Shown piece by piece: positions 55,255 to 64,000 of a stretch of DNA of 64,000 nucleotides (its first letter is position 1; every line of letters begins with the position of its first letter). Made by a program: the position numbers and the translations under genes. The notes under the pieces are model-generated. The model was not told the origin of the DNA. It saw only the letters and a list, made by a program, of their open reading frames with translations, and searched no databases. The DNA comes from Porodaedalea pini. Its lineage: Eukaryota; Basidiomycota; Agaricomycetes; Hymenochaetales; Hymenochaetaceae. Location: contig NBAY01000006.1 of the NCBI GenBank assembly GCA_002794775.1, forward strand, positions 62,001-126,000, written 5' to 3'.

Positions 55255-55801
55255 TCAATGGTCGCCATTGGTCATGTCAGCCGTGCTGCTAGTGAATTCT
55301 TTCGTCATCAAGGAAGGAGCCAGCAGCAAGAACGGGTACCTGACCAACACCCTAGCACACCCAACAGAATATATTTTGTAGAAGACAGCAACAGTAGCGC
55401 CACCAAGAGTTGAGAGTCTTTGTGGAAAGAGCAGCGACACGGCGCTTGCCTGTGAATATAACATAAAGTGAATTAGAGAATCATTTAGATACGCCAGCGT
55501 ATAGTGCAACATTGCAGCCTCTACCAGACGGGGAAGATGACTTGATAGCTTCCTGTAGACACAAGCGTCTTGATACAGTACCGACCTCCGTATATATTGG
55601 TCTTCTAATGCAGGGATGGCTGAAATCGACGACAAATCCCGTCCACTGTCTTGAAACATAACATGGACTTGCCTGAATTTTGATTTCAAGGATCGTATAA
55701 AGACAGTATATTGGCACTGGCGAGATAAACGGACTGCAATAGGCTGTCTTACACAAGCCAGCTAGTCCAGAGTATGCGACTAGCAAAGATATGAAAAGCA
55801 C
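55255..55801 (-). CDS. Hypothetical protein fragment between copies B and C
   Basis: On the minus strand MLFISLLVAYSGLAGLCKTAYC (from 55801) is hydrophobic and could be a signal or membrane segment. After a possible junction near 55480 (cacag before GCAAGCGCC) a second open stretch, LFPQRLSTLGGATVAVFYKI, runs to a stop at 55255. I recognise no family, and there is no match in the other module copies. It may be a non-coding remnant. Confidence 0.25.
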
Positions 55802-55836
55802 TTAACAGCGATCTATACGTGATCATCGAAGGAGGC

Positions 55837-57072
55837 TCATACACACCGCCCACCATCGACTTCAAGACACACGCCCGTGACAAACTTCGCTTCATCAGAG
55901 GCAAGCCATCCAACCGCGGATGCGACGTCTTCCGGCTCGGTCAGGCGTCCCATGGGCACCGTCGCCGCGAACGAAGCCTCGGAATTCTTGAAACAAGATG
56001 TACATATAAATAAAAACGCGAAGAACAGAACGAGAAAAGAAAGGGGGGAGCTCGTACTTTGCCGAGGAATGTCGAGAGGAGCGGCGTATGTCCTGCGACG
56101 GGGCAGACTGCGTTCACGCGGATCCCGGCGGTGGCGTATTCGACAGCGAGACTCTTCGTCGCAATGTTGACCGCGGCTTTTGAAGAATCTGAAAACAAAG
56201 GAATGACGAAAGAAAGAAAGCGAAGTCAATCGGGTATGTTCACAGAGGGGGGTTTGTGGAATCACGCAACTGTACCATGTCAGCCCTCCGCGGGGCCTAG
56301 CACTCGTAGATCAGCCCCGACATGACGAGAAAATAACATGAGCTCGCTCACCGAATAGCCGCTGTGCTCGAGACTGCCGGTATTCACCCCAGCTTTGAGT
56401 GAGAAGAAGAAACACTTAAGCCCGTGTAAGTCCGAGAAGCGTACCGTTCACGATAACGCCTTGTTTTTGAGAAACGAAGTGAGGTACGACAGCCGCGACG
56501 GAGTTGAACACCGAGCGGACGTTCAGGTCGATGCACTTGTTGAAGTCCGCTTCCGTTACGTCAAGTGAAGGCTGAGAACAGAAAAGAGACTTCGTCGGGA
56601 GAGTCGGAAGAAGAGCGAAGGGCCGTAATGACACACTTTGTTCACGTAGCTGCCGCCCGCATTATTGACGAGGACGTCCAGTCCGCCGAATTCGCTAATG
56701 GTCCTCTTGATGAGAGATGTCCATGAAGAGGGCTTTGTCACATCGGCTAGATGTCACAATAAGAGTCTGTCAGAGCATAGTTCAAGGGATAGGATGCCAC
56801 GCCAGATACGCACTCTGAACAAATCGCGCACATCCTTTTTCTTGACCAATCGTATCAGCAAGACGCTTGCCTCTCTCTTCGTTCTAAGATACAAGAGGTT
56901 CAAGCACGTAGCTGCATTGGAGCGGCAAGAGACGTACAATGTCGGCAATAACAACGTTGGCTCCTCTGCTAGCCATCCATCGCACAGTCGCCTCACCGAA
57001 CCCTGAGGCGCCTCCTGTGACAATTACTCTGCGCCTCAGCCATCCGTTGAGAGCAGGGCTTGAAACTCGCAT
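55837..57072 (-). CDS. Short-chain dehydrogenase/reductase (copy C)
   Basis: Eight predicted exons (57072-56938, 56883-56814, 56746-56637, 56571-56445, 56373-56352, 56296-56271, 56188-56058, 55986-55837) give 256 aa. Exon lengths are identical to copy A. Motifs [18 protein letters not shown]-x3-K in WYNSSKAAV and [11 protein letters not shown] are all present. Small differences from A include VSSTAAIR for VSSTTAIR and NSEASFAA for NSEAAFAA. A classical NAD(P)-dependent oxidoreductase with unknown substrate, divergent from the DUF1479 gene. Confidence 0.87.
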
Positions 57073-57636
57073 GTCGTCTTGATGCAGGTTAAATCACAAG
57101 CAGTTCCGCCGCTCTCAGAGCCCTGCGCACGAATTCGAAGACAAAGCAAGTCATGGGAACCCAGACAGGTTAGATGATTTTGCCGCTCTAAGTCCGTAAG
57201 TCTAAGCAGACGCGTCTTGAAGCTTGAAGCTTGTCTGAGATAGTAGACGGAGCCGTATGTTGCAATGCGTGATCTGGATTGTAGGGCTACAAGAGCAGTT
57301 CACCTCATCGCCTGCTCATGAGCGTTCCAAAAGAGAGTGATTTGCGTCTCAATCTGGAATAAAGCATAGTGGCACGTGACGTACTCATTGATCTGTGTAT
57401 GGTCTTGATGCGACTTGTCTGCCACGAACCAAGATGTTCTCATGACTTCAGCCTTTCATTTCAAAATGACTACTGTCGGCTTCAAACCAGCTGTTCATCG
57501 CAGAGATAAGAGGTAGTCTCGTGATGCACCGTCATTAGCACAGATGTATAAAAAGACGACTCGGAGGAACCTCGCCTTCTCCTCAATCTGTTGGATCCCC
57601 CCTTGACTAGTACGCGAGCAGGAATTTTACAAGAAT
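57073..57636. promoter_or_regulatory. Divergent promoter between SDR and DUF1479, copy C
   Basis: 564 bp, nearly identical to 4681-5242. CACGTG at 57373-57378 and TATAAAAAG at 57547-57555 for the plus-strand gene. Confidence 0.6.
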
Positions 57637-59493
57637 ATGCAGCTCGAAGCCAAGAAGATACAGACTCTTCCGTCCCGCTTTGCCGACTTGAAACGCGGCC
57701 TTGTGCCGCAAGACGAAGAGTCAGAGACACGCCTCACAGCCGCTTGGAACGATCTACTTGCTGAGCTTCGCACTGCTACGGAGGAAATAAAGACCAAGGG
57801 TTCTTCTGTAAGTCTTTATTTACTTTATATGTATGACCCTACCTTTCGACAACTTTTGTTCAGATCATCCCGCAAGTTGAATTCTCAGAGCTGCAGAATT
57901 TGAAGCCCGATGAAATCGAGAGTATAAAGAGACGTGGCGCAGTTTTGATCAAGAATGTCGTAGACGACGACCAGGCGACTGCCTGGAGAGAGGAACTCAA
58001 GAATTACGTCAAGACGAATCCAGTTGAAGGTACAGCAGATAATTACGCTTCAACCTTATGCGTACTCACAGTTTGAACTTCTGTCCTAGGTATACCAGAA
58101 GAAGATAAACAGTTCTTCCAGCTTTAGTAAGTCATGTGCATACCTCCTGATTATTTTGCTTTCATTACTTATCTGTCTAGTTGGACAAGGCCTCAGGTTC
58201 AGGCCCGTGCCCATCCGAATGTCCTGCAACTCGGCACATGGCTTAATAATCTCTACCACATCAGCGGACCCCAGGAGAAAATAACGGATGAAGTAGTCAA
58301 AGGCGTCGAGCTTTCTACACCTTTGGTATACGCTGACAGATTCAGAATCAGGTATGCTGCTTTGCGTTCAGATGATCTGAAATTCGGCTGATTTCTTTCT
58401 GGCAACAGGCACCCTGGGGTGCAACGGTGGGCACACCCGCCGCATATTGACGGAGGAGGGATTGAGCGCTGGGTGGGCATTCTCAGCTCAACTAAATCAC
58501 TAAGAGAAGCGCTAACCACGTGGTTTTGTGTAGGAGGAACCTAATTTCCGGAGCTGCTATAACGACATTCTCAGTGGTGACTGGAAGAAGCATGATCCAT
58601 ACGACCTTGTCGGCAGACTGCAAGCCAAAATATCCCTGTACGAGCGTCCAAACCAAGTACGTACTGAATATAATTGTTTCTACGGCTTGCGTCCGGCAGA
58701 TCCGAGCCTTGACTAAAATCATCGTTAGTCAAGCGTCTTCCGCACATTCCAAGGCTGGCTTGCCTTAAGGTATAATACGCGTCCGTTTCCGATTAGTGAC
58801 TGGTAGAGCTCACATATAATAGTGAAACGGCCCCAACTCAAGGAACACTCAAAGTCTTCCCGGACGTCCTTATTTCCAATGCATATCTCATGCTTCGTCC
58901 GTTCTTCAAGCTTAAGGAAAAACTGGTGACGGAAGATCCCCTCGATCCCGAAAATTGGATACTTGGTATGACTTCCCTCAGTATTAAGGCTGATAATATT
59001 CTTATGACGCGTGCTTCTAGATGTAAGCACGCCTGACTTTCCAGGTATCTTCGAGAGGGATGGCGGTTTCTTTGGACCTCGACTCACGCCGGACAGTCAT
59101 CCGCATCTCCGACTAGAAGAAAGCATGACGTCCGTCCCTTCCGTGAAGCCGGGTGACATGGTATTTTGGCACTGCGACGTCGTGCACAGCGTCGAACAAG
59201 AACACACAGGGAAAGAAGATTCTGCTGGTATGCGCTATCCTTTATTCCCGATTATCGTATGTCATGACTCTTACTTTCAAATGGAATTTCCTCCTCCAGT
59301 TATGTACATCCCTGCTGTCCCGCTCACACCACAGAATCAGGCCTACGTGGTTCGGCAGAAAGAGACGTTCCTGAAGGGCGCGACGCCTCCGGACTTCCCG
59401 AAAGGTGCTGGTGAAGGCAACTTTATCGGTGCTGGGAAGGACGGCGACGTCGTCGGTGAAGTGGCGAGGAGGGCTATGGGTCTTGCTTATTGA
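57637..59493 (+). CDS. DUF1479 family protein (copy C)
   Basis: Ten predicted exons (57637-57807, 57864-58029, 58090-58126, 58181-58351, 58409-58472, 58534-58656, 58729-58769, 58823-58965, 59021-59227, 59300-59493) give 438 aa with the same exon lengths as copy A. HPPHIDGGGIERW, FWHCDVVHSVEQEH and VMYIPAVPLTPQNQAYV are intact. Changes from A are mostly conservative (for example EEPNFRSCYND for EDHHFRSCYND, SSVFRTF for ASVFRTF). Function unknown; the fold and likely metal ligands are as described for copy A. Confidence 0.88.
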
Positions 59494-59803
59494 TTGAATC
59501 ATACATCAGGAATTTTGCTTTTAGAATTTCTCTTTGGTCATAAAAAGAAAGTATCAATGGTTGAGGACTTTGTATGGTAAAAGAAGCGTACGATCCTTAC
59601 GATACTCCTGATAGGTTTTACGGGTTCCAGAAAGGCGAAGAGTAAAAGTCATAGTCTGCTGAGAAACTCGAGAAGAAACTAGGAAGGGAGGGATGTGTAG
59701 AGTTTTCCTCGACCCCTTTTAAAGGTAATATTTATATCTTTAAGTAGAGTTATGATTATCTTTCAAGTAGCTGTCTATGTTTTGCACTACAAACGACCAT
59801 ACT

Positions 59804-61109
59804 TTACAGTTTCGATACAGGAGGGAATGCACCTTCGAGGTCCGTGAATAGATCGAAATTGCGCATAAGATCCAACTTGAGAGGCAGCTGAGATAACTTT
59901 AGTCAGAAAGGATTGAGGGAAAAAAGGAGCACCCCAAAGAGCCGGAGGAAGTTATAAATGGAGGGTGGCACTCACAAGGGTGCCCTTCTGCGGTACGAAT
60001 ATCATCCTATGCAAACATCCCTTCTTCCCTCCTCTCGTTTCATCACCCTCAAGTACAAGCACCTGGCTACCATCAGGCGAGTCTCGTGGTGCCCCCGATA
60101 AATAACGCGGATTGAACTCCATTCGGCCGAAGACCCCGTGCGCAAGCCGTCGGACTTGCTCTCGCTGAGTCGGCGTATTGACATCAGCGTCAGCACTAAA
60201 TCCAAATATACCTCGAAGGGTCGTCAAAATATAGAATTGCGGTGGCATCAGACCGATCTCGCCGCGCGCGAAGCCGGAGAGCGTTGCGTTGGGGTGTACA
60301 AACTGAGCGGACACGACTTCAGTCGAAGACGAAGCACTGTCATTTGGAGAGTCGGGAGTGGGCAGTCTGTGTGAGTTCATTCCAGAAGATGGTCCTGACA
60401 ATGCGGATGTAGTCGGAAGAAAAGTCACGAAAAATCGGGCGCGAAACCGTCTACAGTTGATGATAAGTCATGCCTAAATGAACGGCAAGGGAAGATATCT
60501 ACCTGGGAGCTTGAGGCGGCGTTACCCACGTCGAGAAGGGCAGAAGAGACGCAGTGTCGGCAATTAGTCCATTTTCCGACAGAAAATCTGCGAAAAGAAG
60601 GTTTCCCGAGTGAATGGCTTTGCGAGCTTCATCATACACATTTTCTGGTATTTCAGAGCGTTTGGAGTCGGACACTTGCGACGCCATGAGTATACCAGTC
60701 TCTTCAAATGTCTCCCGAATCGCGGTCATTTCCAACGAACTGTCTTGCACTTTATCATAATTTCCGCCAGGAAAGACCTGCAAGAATGTTCATTCAGATA
60801 TCCAAGGATGAAACGGGAGTTCAGACTCACATGCGCACCACCAAATGAACGGGAGTCTGAATGTCGTTGGACCATAAGAATTTCATTCTTTGCATTTACC
60901 ACAATCAAGCTCGCAGAGGGGCGAGGAATCGCAGGAGACTTGCGCAGGGTCGATGTCGCTGCAGCCATTTGGAAAGTCCGAAACACCTGCCTCGTAAGTC
61001 GAGTGAAGCGTACAATGTCAGGATTTCGATTAGAGGTAAATTGAAGATTTTGAGGAGGACAGAAGCAAGAGCTAGATGACCGCAGTCGACTGCACGGCCT
61101 TGAGAGCAT
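59804..61109 (-). CDS. Nudix hydrolase, NUDT19-like (copy C)
   Basis: Four predicted exons (61109-60831, 60777-60503, 60450-59976, 59887-59804) give 370 aa, or 323 aa from the internal MAAATSTLRKSP. The Nudix motif AIRETFEETGIL, the preceding VFPGGNYD and the C-terminal FPPVSKL end match copy A exon by exon. The Arg/Ser-rich N-terminus MLSRPCSRLRSSSS may target mitochondria. It converges on DUF1479 with 310 bp between the stops. Confidence 0.85.
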
Positions 61110-61284
61110 GTGAAATAAAGTAGAAACAGCCGAGCGCGCAGGAGTATTTGGTCAACCCTCAGTCTTTCACTCCTTAGTCGGCCGTGATACGTAGTGTCAG
61201 CTATCCGGCAATGACTGCATTTCAGTACAAGACGCCTTGCAACAAATGCATACCTCAGGCTGTAGGTTGAAGACAAACTTGAAC

Positions 61285-61295
61285 ATCAATGGCAC
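61285..61295. other. Empty LINE target site
   Basis: A single copy of atcaatggcac is followed directly by gtgactaactc. The same 11 bp flank the LINE at 47709-47719 and 54013-54023. This is the pre-integration sequence. Confidence 0.92.
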
Positions 61296-62760
61296 GTGAC
61301 TAACTCTTTGCGAAGCGCGTCGATCAATTGGCTCCCGTTTTGCACTCGCTTCCAGTTCTGTGAAAAACAGAGATGGCGAGAATATTAACAGCAGTTCGTA
61401 TGGTGCGAAACTTTCAAATTATTTTCAAGTCATTATATTATATTATATAACCGTATAAATCCCAAATTACCTTCGAAACCCGAAAATTCACGCGTCCGCA
61501 CCAAAAGGGAGGCTTACTAGTACTGAGGGCACAGAGGCGAGGCCCTCAGCAACCCGACAAGCGAATCCAGCGCAAAGCCGGTCTCAGACCTCATCGGGCA
61601 CCGACAGTGTTGGCTTCCGCGGTCTATTTGACCAGCAAGTCGGACTGTCCGATGACTCCATCGACCTGCCACATTATGGAAGCACAAGCATTGGCTCCGA
61701 CATCGACGGGAGGCTAGGTTCAACACCCGCGGCCTATTTGACCAGCAGGCCGAACTGTCCCGGCCTGCCACATTATGGATGGAACACTAGCAGCGTCGAC
61801 GTCAATGCCTGGTCGCGCAAGCGCGGGTCCAGGACTTCGCGGAAAGGAACAGTACAATAGAGAAAGACTACACAGAAGAAGAGATGCAATAGTCACAAGC
61901 CAAGGCGTATGAGTGAGATGGAATGCATGAAATCTTAGCGAGAGCCTATTTTTCGGTAGTCAGCGACGGGAAAGATTTGCACATAGCCGATACGTACCTT
62001 TCAACTCGCGTCCAGGTAACCTTTCCCCAGAATGGCATAGGGTCTAGATGGAGACCGTTATTAGGAGGCGTAGTCGAGTGGCACTAGAGTTGGAAAAGTC
62101 AGCCTCGGCGTTAGTGGCATACTAGTACAACGAATGCGTACTTATGAGATGCGTGAAGCACTACATCGTACAGCAGACTGTAGAGTAGGAGATGTGCGAG
62201 TACACGACGGCGGTGGTCGAGTCTGGGTATATTGGCTGCAGGTGGCAGACAGTCTATGCATGCTTATGAGTCAGGTGGCATATGGAGTAGAATGGGAGTA
62301 TCATCATACCTGAGAACATGGCGTGCACGACGACCCGAGTGGCAATGACAAGACAGGGAACGTTATCCTGGGTATAGTGAGGATGGTTATCGATCAGCCC
62401 GGGTAGCAAATGTCCTACGCATTCCTGTGAGCGGGGTGGCATACAGGACAGACGAGATTGTGAACATACCTGAGTGTATGAGTGCGACCCGAGTATAAGC
62501 TGCGAGACATAGTGTAAGGCGAGGATGCTCTTGGGCAGGAGATTGTAGTGGTAGGAAAGCAAGATGCTGAAGGACAAAGAAGGCGGAGGGACATCCTTTT
62601 ATATGGACACAGTCCCGTTTGCAACTCCGATCTCCGAAAATGGACTTTGAGGCTGGCCATTTGGCTTTATTTACGTTCACAGACAAGAAGGCCTTCGTGG
62701 TATTGTAAGCAAGACAGAAAGGAGAGGATCCAATCGCTCAGTCTTGAGGAAATGTGCTAG
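61296..62760 (-). ncRNA. Conserved flank of copy C, possible transcription unit
   Basis: Matches 54024-55250. A minus-strand TATA-like CATATAAAAGG lies near 62600, with repeated ACTCAG/gtatgt junctions at about 62470 and 62310. A ~110-bp duplication around 61620-61790 (two copies of ctatttgaccagcan...cctgccacattatgga) is absent from copy B. The open frames differ between copies, so protein coding is doubtful. Confidence 0.3.
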
Positions 62761-63215
62761 CTGTAATCATCGGTGTTGGTTCAGCAGTCTACCTGCTGCA
62801 ATCTTCTGCCACGGATGCCGACTGAGTGTCCATAGTGAAGCAAACTTGCATCGAAAATGCCGGCAGTCAGTGGCGCTTATCTCATCGTCAACGCCCATTG
62901 AGTAGACGCCCAATTCTTCGCGCCGATCCACGGGCTTCGCTTGCACATGATGGGACCTCCCGGAACAAAACTGAAATCCATTGAATTCAGTACATCGCAA
63001 ATAGGACACATGAGACGTATAGTGTCCTTTGCGAGGGATGGGAATGTCAGGAATGTGATCAAATATGTGAAAACGGGGAACAGAGCGAAGAGTTCATACA
63101 TCGAGCACGGAGCAGTGGATGAAAGAATGGTGTGAAAAAGTAAAGGCGGAATTAATTTAAAGATAGTGGAAGGACGGTTAGCATAGGGGTATAATCATCT
63201 TGGGTAAGACGGCTT
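62761..63215. other. Intergenic region before the antiporter gene
   Basis: Minus-strand open stretches (such as CPICDVLNSMDFSF and KPVDRREELGVYSMGVDDE) have no recognised domain. Nothing is firmly supported. Confidence 0.3.
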
Positions 63216-64000
63216 TTAGGAAACCCAGACTACGCAGACAAATCAGTTACCACGAAAGCGATAATAAAAATAAGATAGACTAGCTTACACGCCAGTGCAA
63301 TCACGATATACAGAGTGACCAACCTATATTGGCGTCAGCAATGCCATCGTTATTGACTTAAAACATGGATAACTCACATAAGGCCTTCCATATAGTTCGA
63401 TTTCCCATCCCTGTGAGCGAAATCAGTGTTGACGCATCTCAAGTCTAAGAAAGGAAGCCATACATGATCAACAGATTTACAAGGAATACAGAGACAAACA
63501 GAGTGATGGTCTATCGTGAGATTAAAGTCAGCTTGAAACATTCCTAGCATGAACGAATATCAAACCTCGAAGTCGGCAAAGAACAGGGTGAGCTCGTGAC
63601 CGGAGCTGAAAAAAACAAGAGTTAGTCTTCGGCCTGAGCTCACAATTACAAGTAACTCACATCCAACCAATAATAACGAGCAGAGGAACGACAAAAGTCG
63701 CGATTTGCTACATCCGTCGGGGTCAGCGGCTGATCAAAGGTTGGACGTCAGAAGATACACGTACAATCGAGCTGCCAACGCAGATCCCTATCGTGAGCTC
63801 CGTCTTATTCTTCAAGGCCATCCAGACAGAGGTGACGTGTTCTGCAGCGTTTGCGACGATGGGGAGAAGAATTATACCGATGAATGCTTTGGGGATGTGA
63901 TAACGCGTGGCTGTCTCTTCGATTGAAGCGACCACTGCATAGAGATGATCAAAACCATGCACAAGGACAAATAACGACGAAGACGCACGGTAATCGGCAC
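63216..64000 (-). CDS. Vacuolar Ca2+/H+ antiporter (CAX/Vcx1 family), C-terminal part
   Basis: Exons 63934-63765, 63707-63661, 63605-63566, 63510-63464, 63410-63378, 63323-63289 and 63229-63216 splice in frame. The joined protein reads IPKAFIGIILLPIVANAAEH, VGSSI, QIATFVVPLLVIIGW, SGHELTLFFADFE, TITLFVSVFLVNLLIM, DGKSNYMEGLM, LVTLYIVIALAFWVS and a stop. The GNAAEH-type motif (here ANAAEH) and the GSS(I)Q motif are the cation-binding repeats of the CAX family, which exchanges cytosolic Ca2+ for vacuolar H+. The piece holds the last membrane helices. The first exon(s) and most of the protein lie right of the window, and splicing above 63934 is uncertain. Several tiny exons (14-47 bp) are notable. 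Confidence 0.85.

Larger units (their letters stand above)
55829..62690. repeat. Module copy C (SDR, DUF1479, Nudix, flank), intact
   Basis: Same order and orientation as copy B, with all three genes open and without the LINE. It begins 8 bp after the SDR stop and includes the non-coding flank shared with 54013-55250. Confidence 0.9.

Noticed and set aside
63181..63230. tRNA-like sequence (ggttagcataggggtataatc)
   Set aside because: No full cloverleaf can be formed, and the segment overlaps the last exon of the antiporter gene.

Overview
The window looks like the nuclear genome of a filamentous fungus, most likely an agaricomycete basidiomycete. Host genes carry many short GT-AG introns (about 50-90 bp). 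The mobile-element load is typical of that group: a Tad/I-type LINE with RNase H, a Ty1/copia element, a chromodomain Ty3/gypsy element and a Tnp2-type EnSpm/CACTA transposon. Coordinates of spliced genes were worked out by hand from reading frame and splice signals, so individual exon edges are predictions. I saw no rRNA, tRNA or CRISPR array by eye.

The dominant structure is a three-gene module present three times: a short-chain dehydrogenase (SDR), a DUF1479 dioxygenase-like protein and a NUDT19-like Nudix hydrolase. Copy A (about 1-6870) is inverted and has all three genes intact. Copy B is split by insertions (26575-29861, then 43482-55250). Its SDR is a pseudogene, its DUF1479 gene is intact, and its Nudix gene is reduced to exon 1. 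Copy C (55829 to about 62690) is intact for all three genes. SDR and DUF1479 are divergently transcribed from a ~560 bp promoter, and Nudix converges on DUF1479.

Between A and B lies about 20 kb. It holds a secreted type-B carboxylesterase (8023-10016) and an AT-rich transposon graveyard with a 24-bp terminal inverted repeat pair at 10834 and 20759. That block contains a copia element and a 2.5 kb element with pogo-like ends. Three ordinary housekeeping genes follow: a myosin essential light chain (Cdc4/Mlc1), a UAS-UBX protein (FAF2/UBXD8-like) and a CWF19-like debranching-associated protein.

Copy B is a nest of insertions. A Tc1/mariner-like foldback element lies in SDR intron 7. A 1.7 kb TG...CA element with a 5-bp target duplication lies in exon 7. 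A 13.6 kb EnSpm/CACTA element lies in intron 6. A 6983-bp gypsy element with apparently identical LTRs lies in an exon of the EnSpm transposase gene. Beyond the Nudix remnant sits a complete 6.3 kb LINE with two open ORFs and an 11-bp target duplication. Copy C preserves the empty target site of that LINE. Copy A carries the same LINE junction, but its adjacent gene sequence is C-like, so A is a mosaic.

The right edge enters a vacuolar Ca2+/H+ antiporter (CAX/Vcx1 family) gene, minus strand, whose 5' part lies outside the window.
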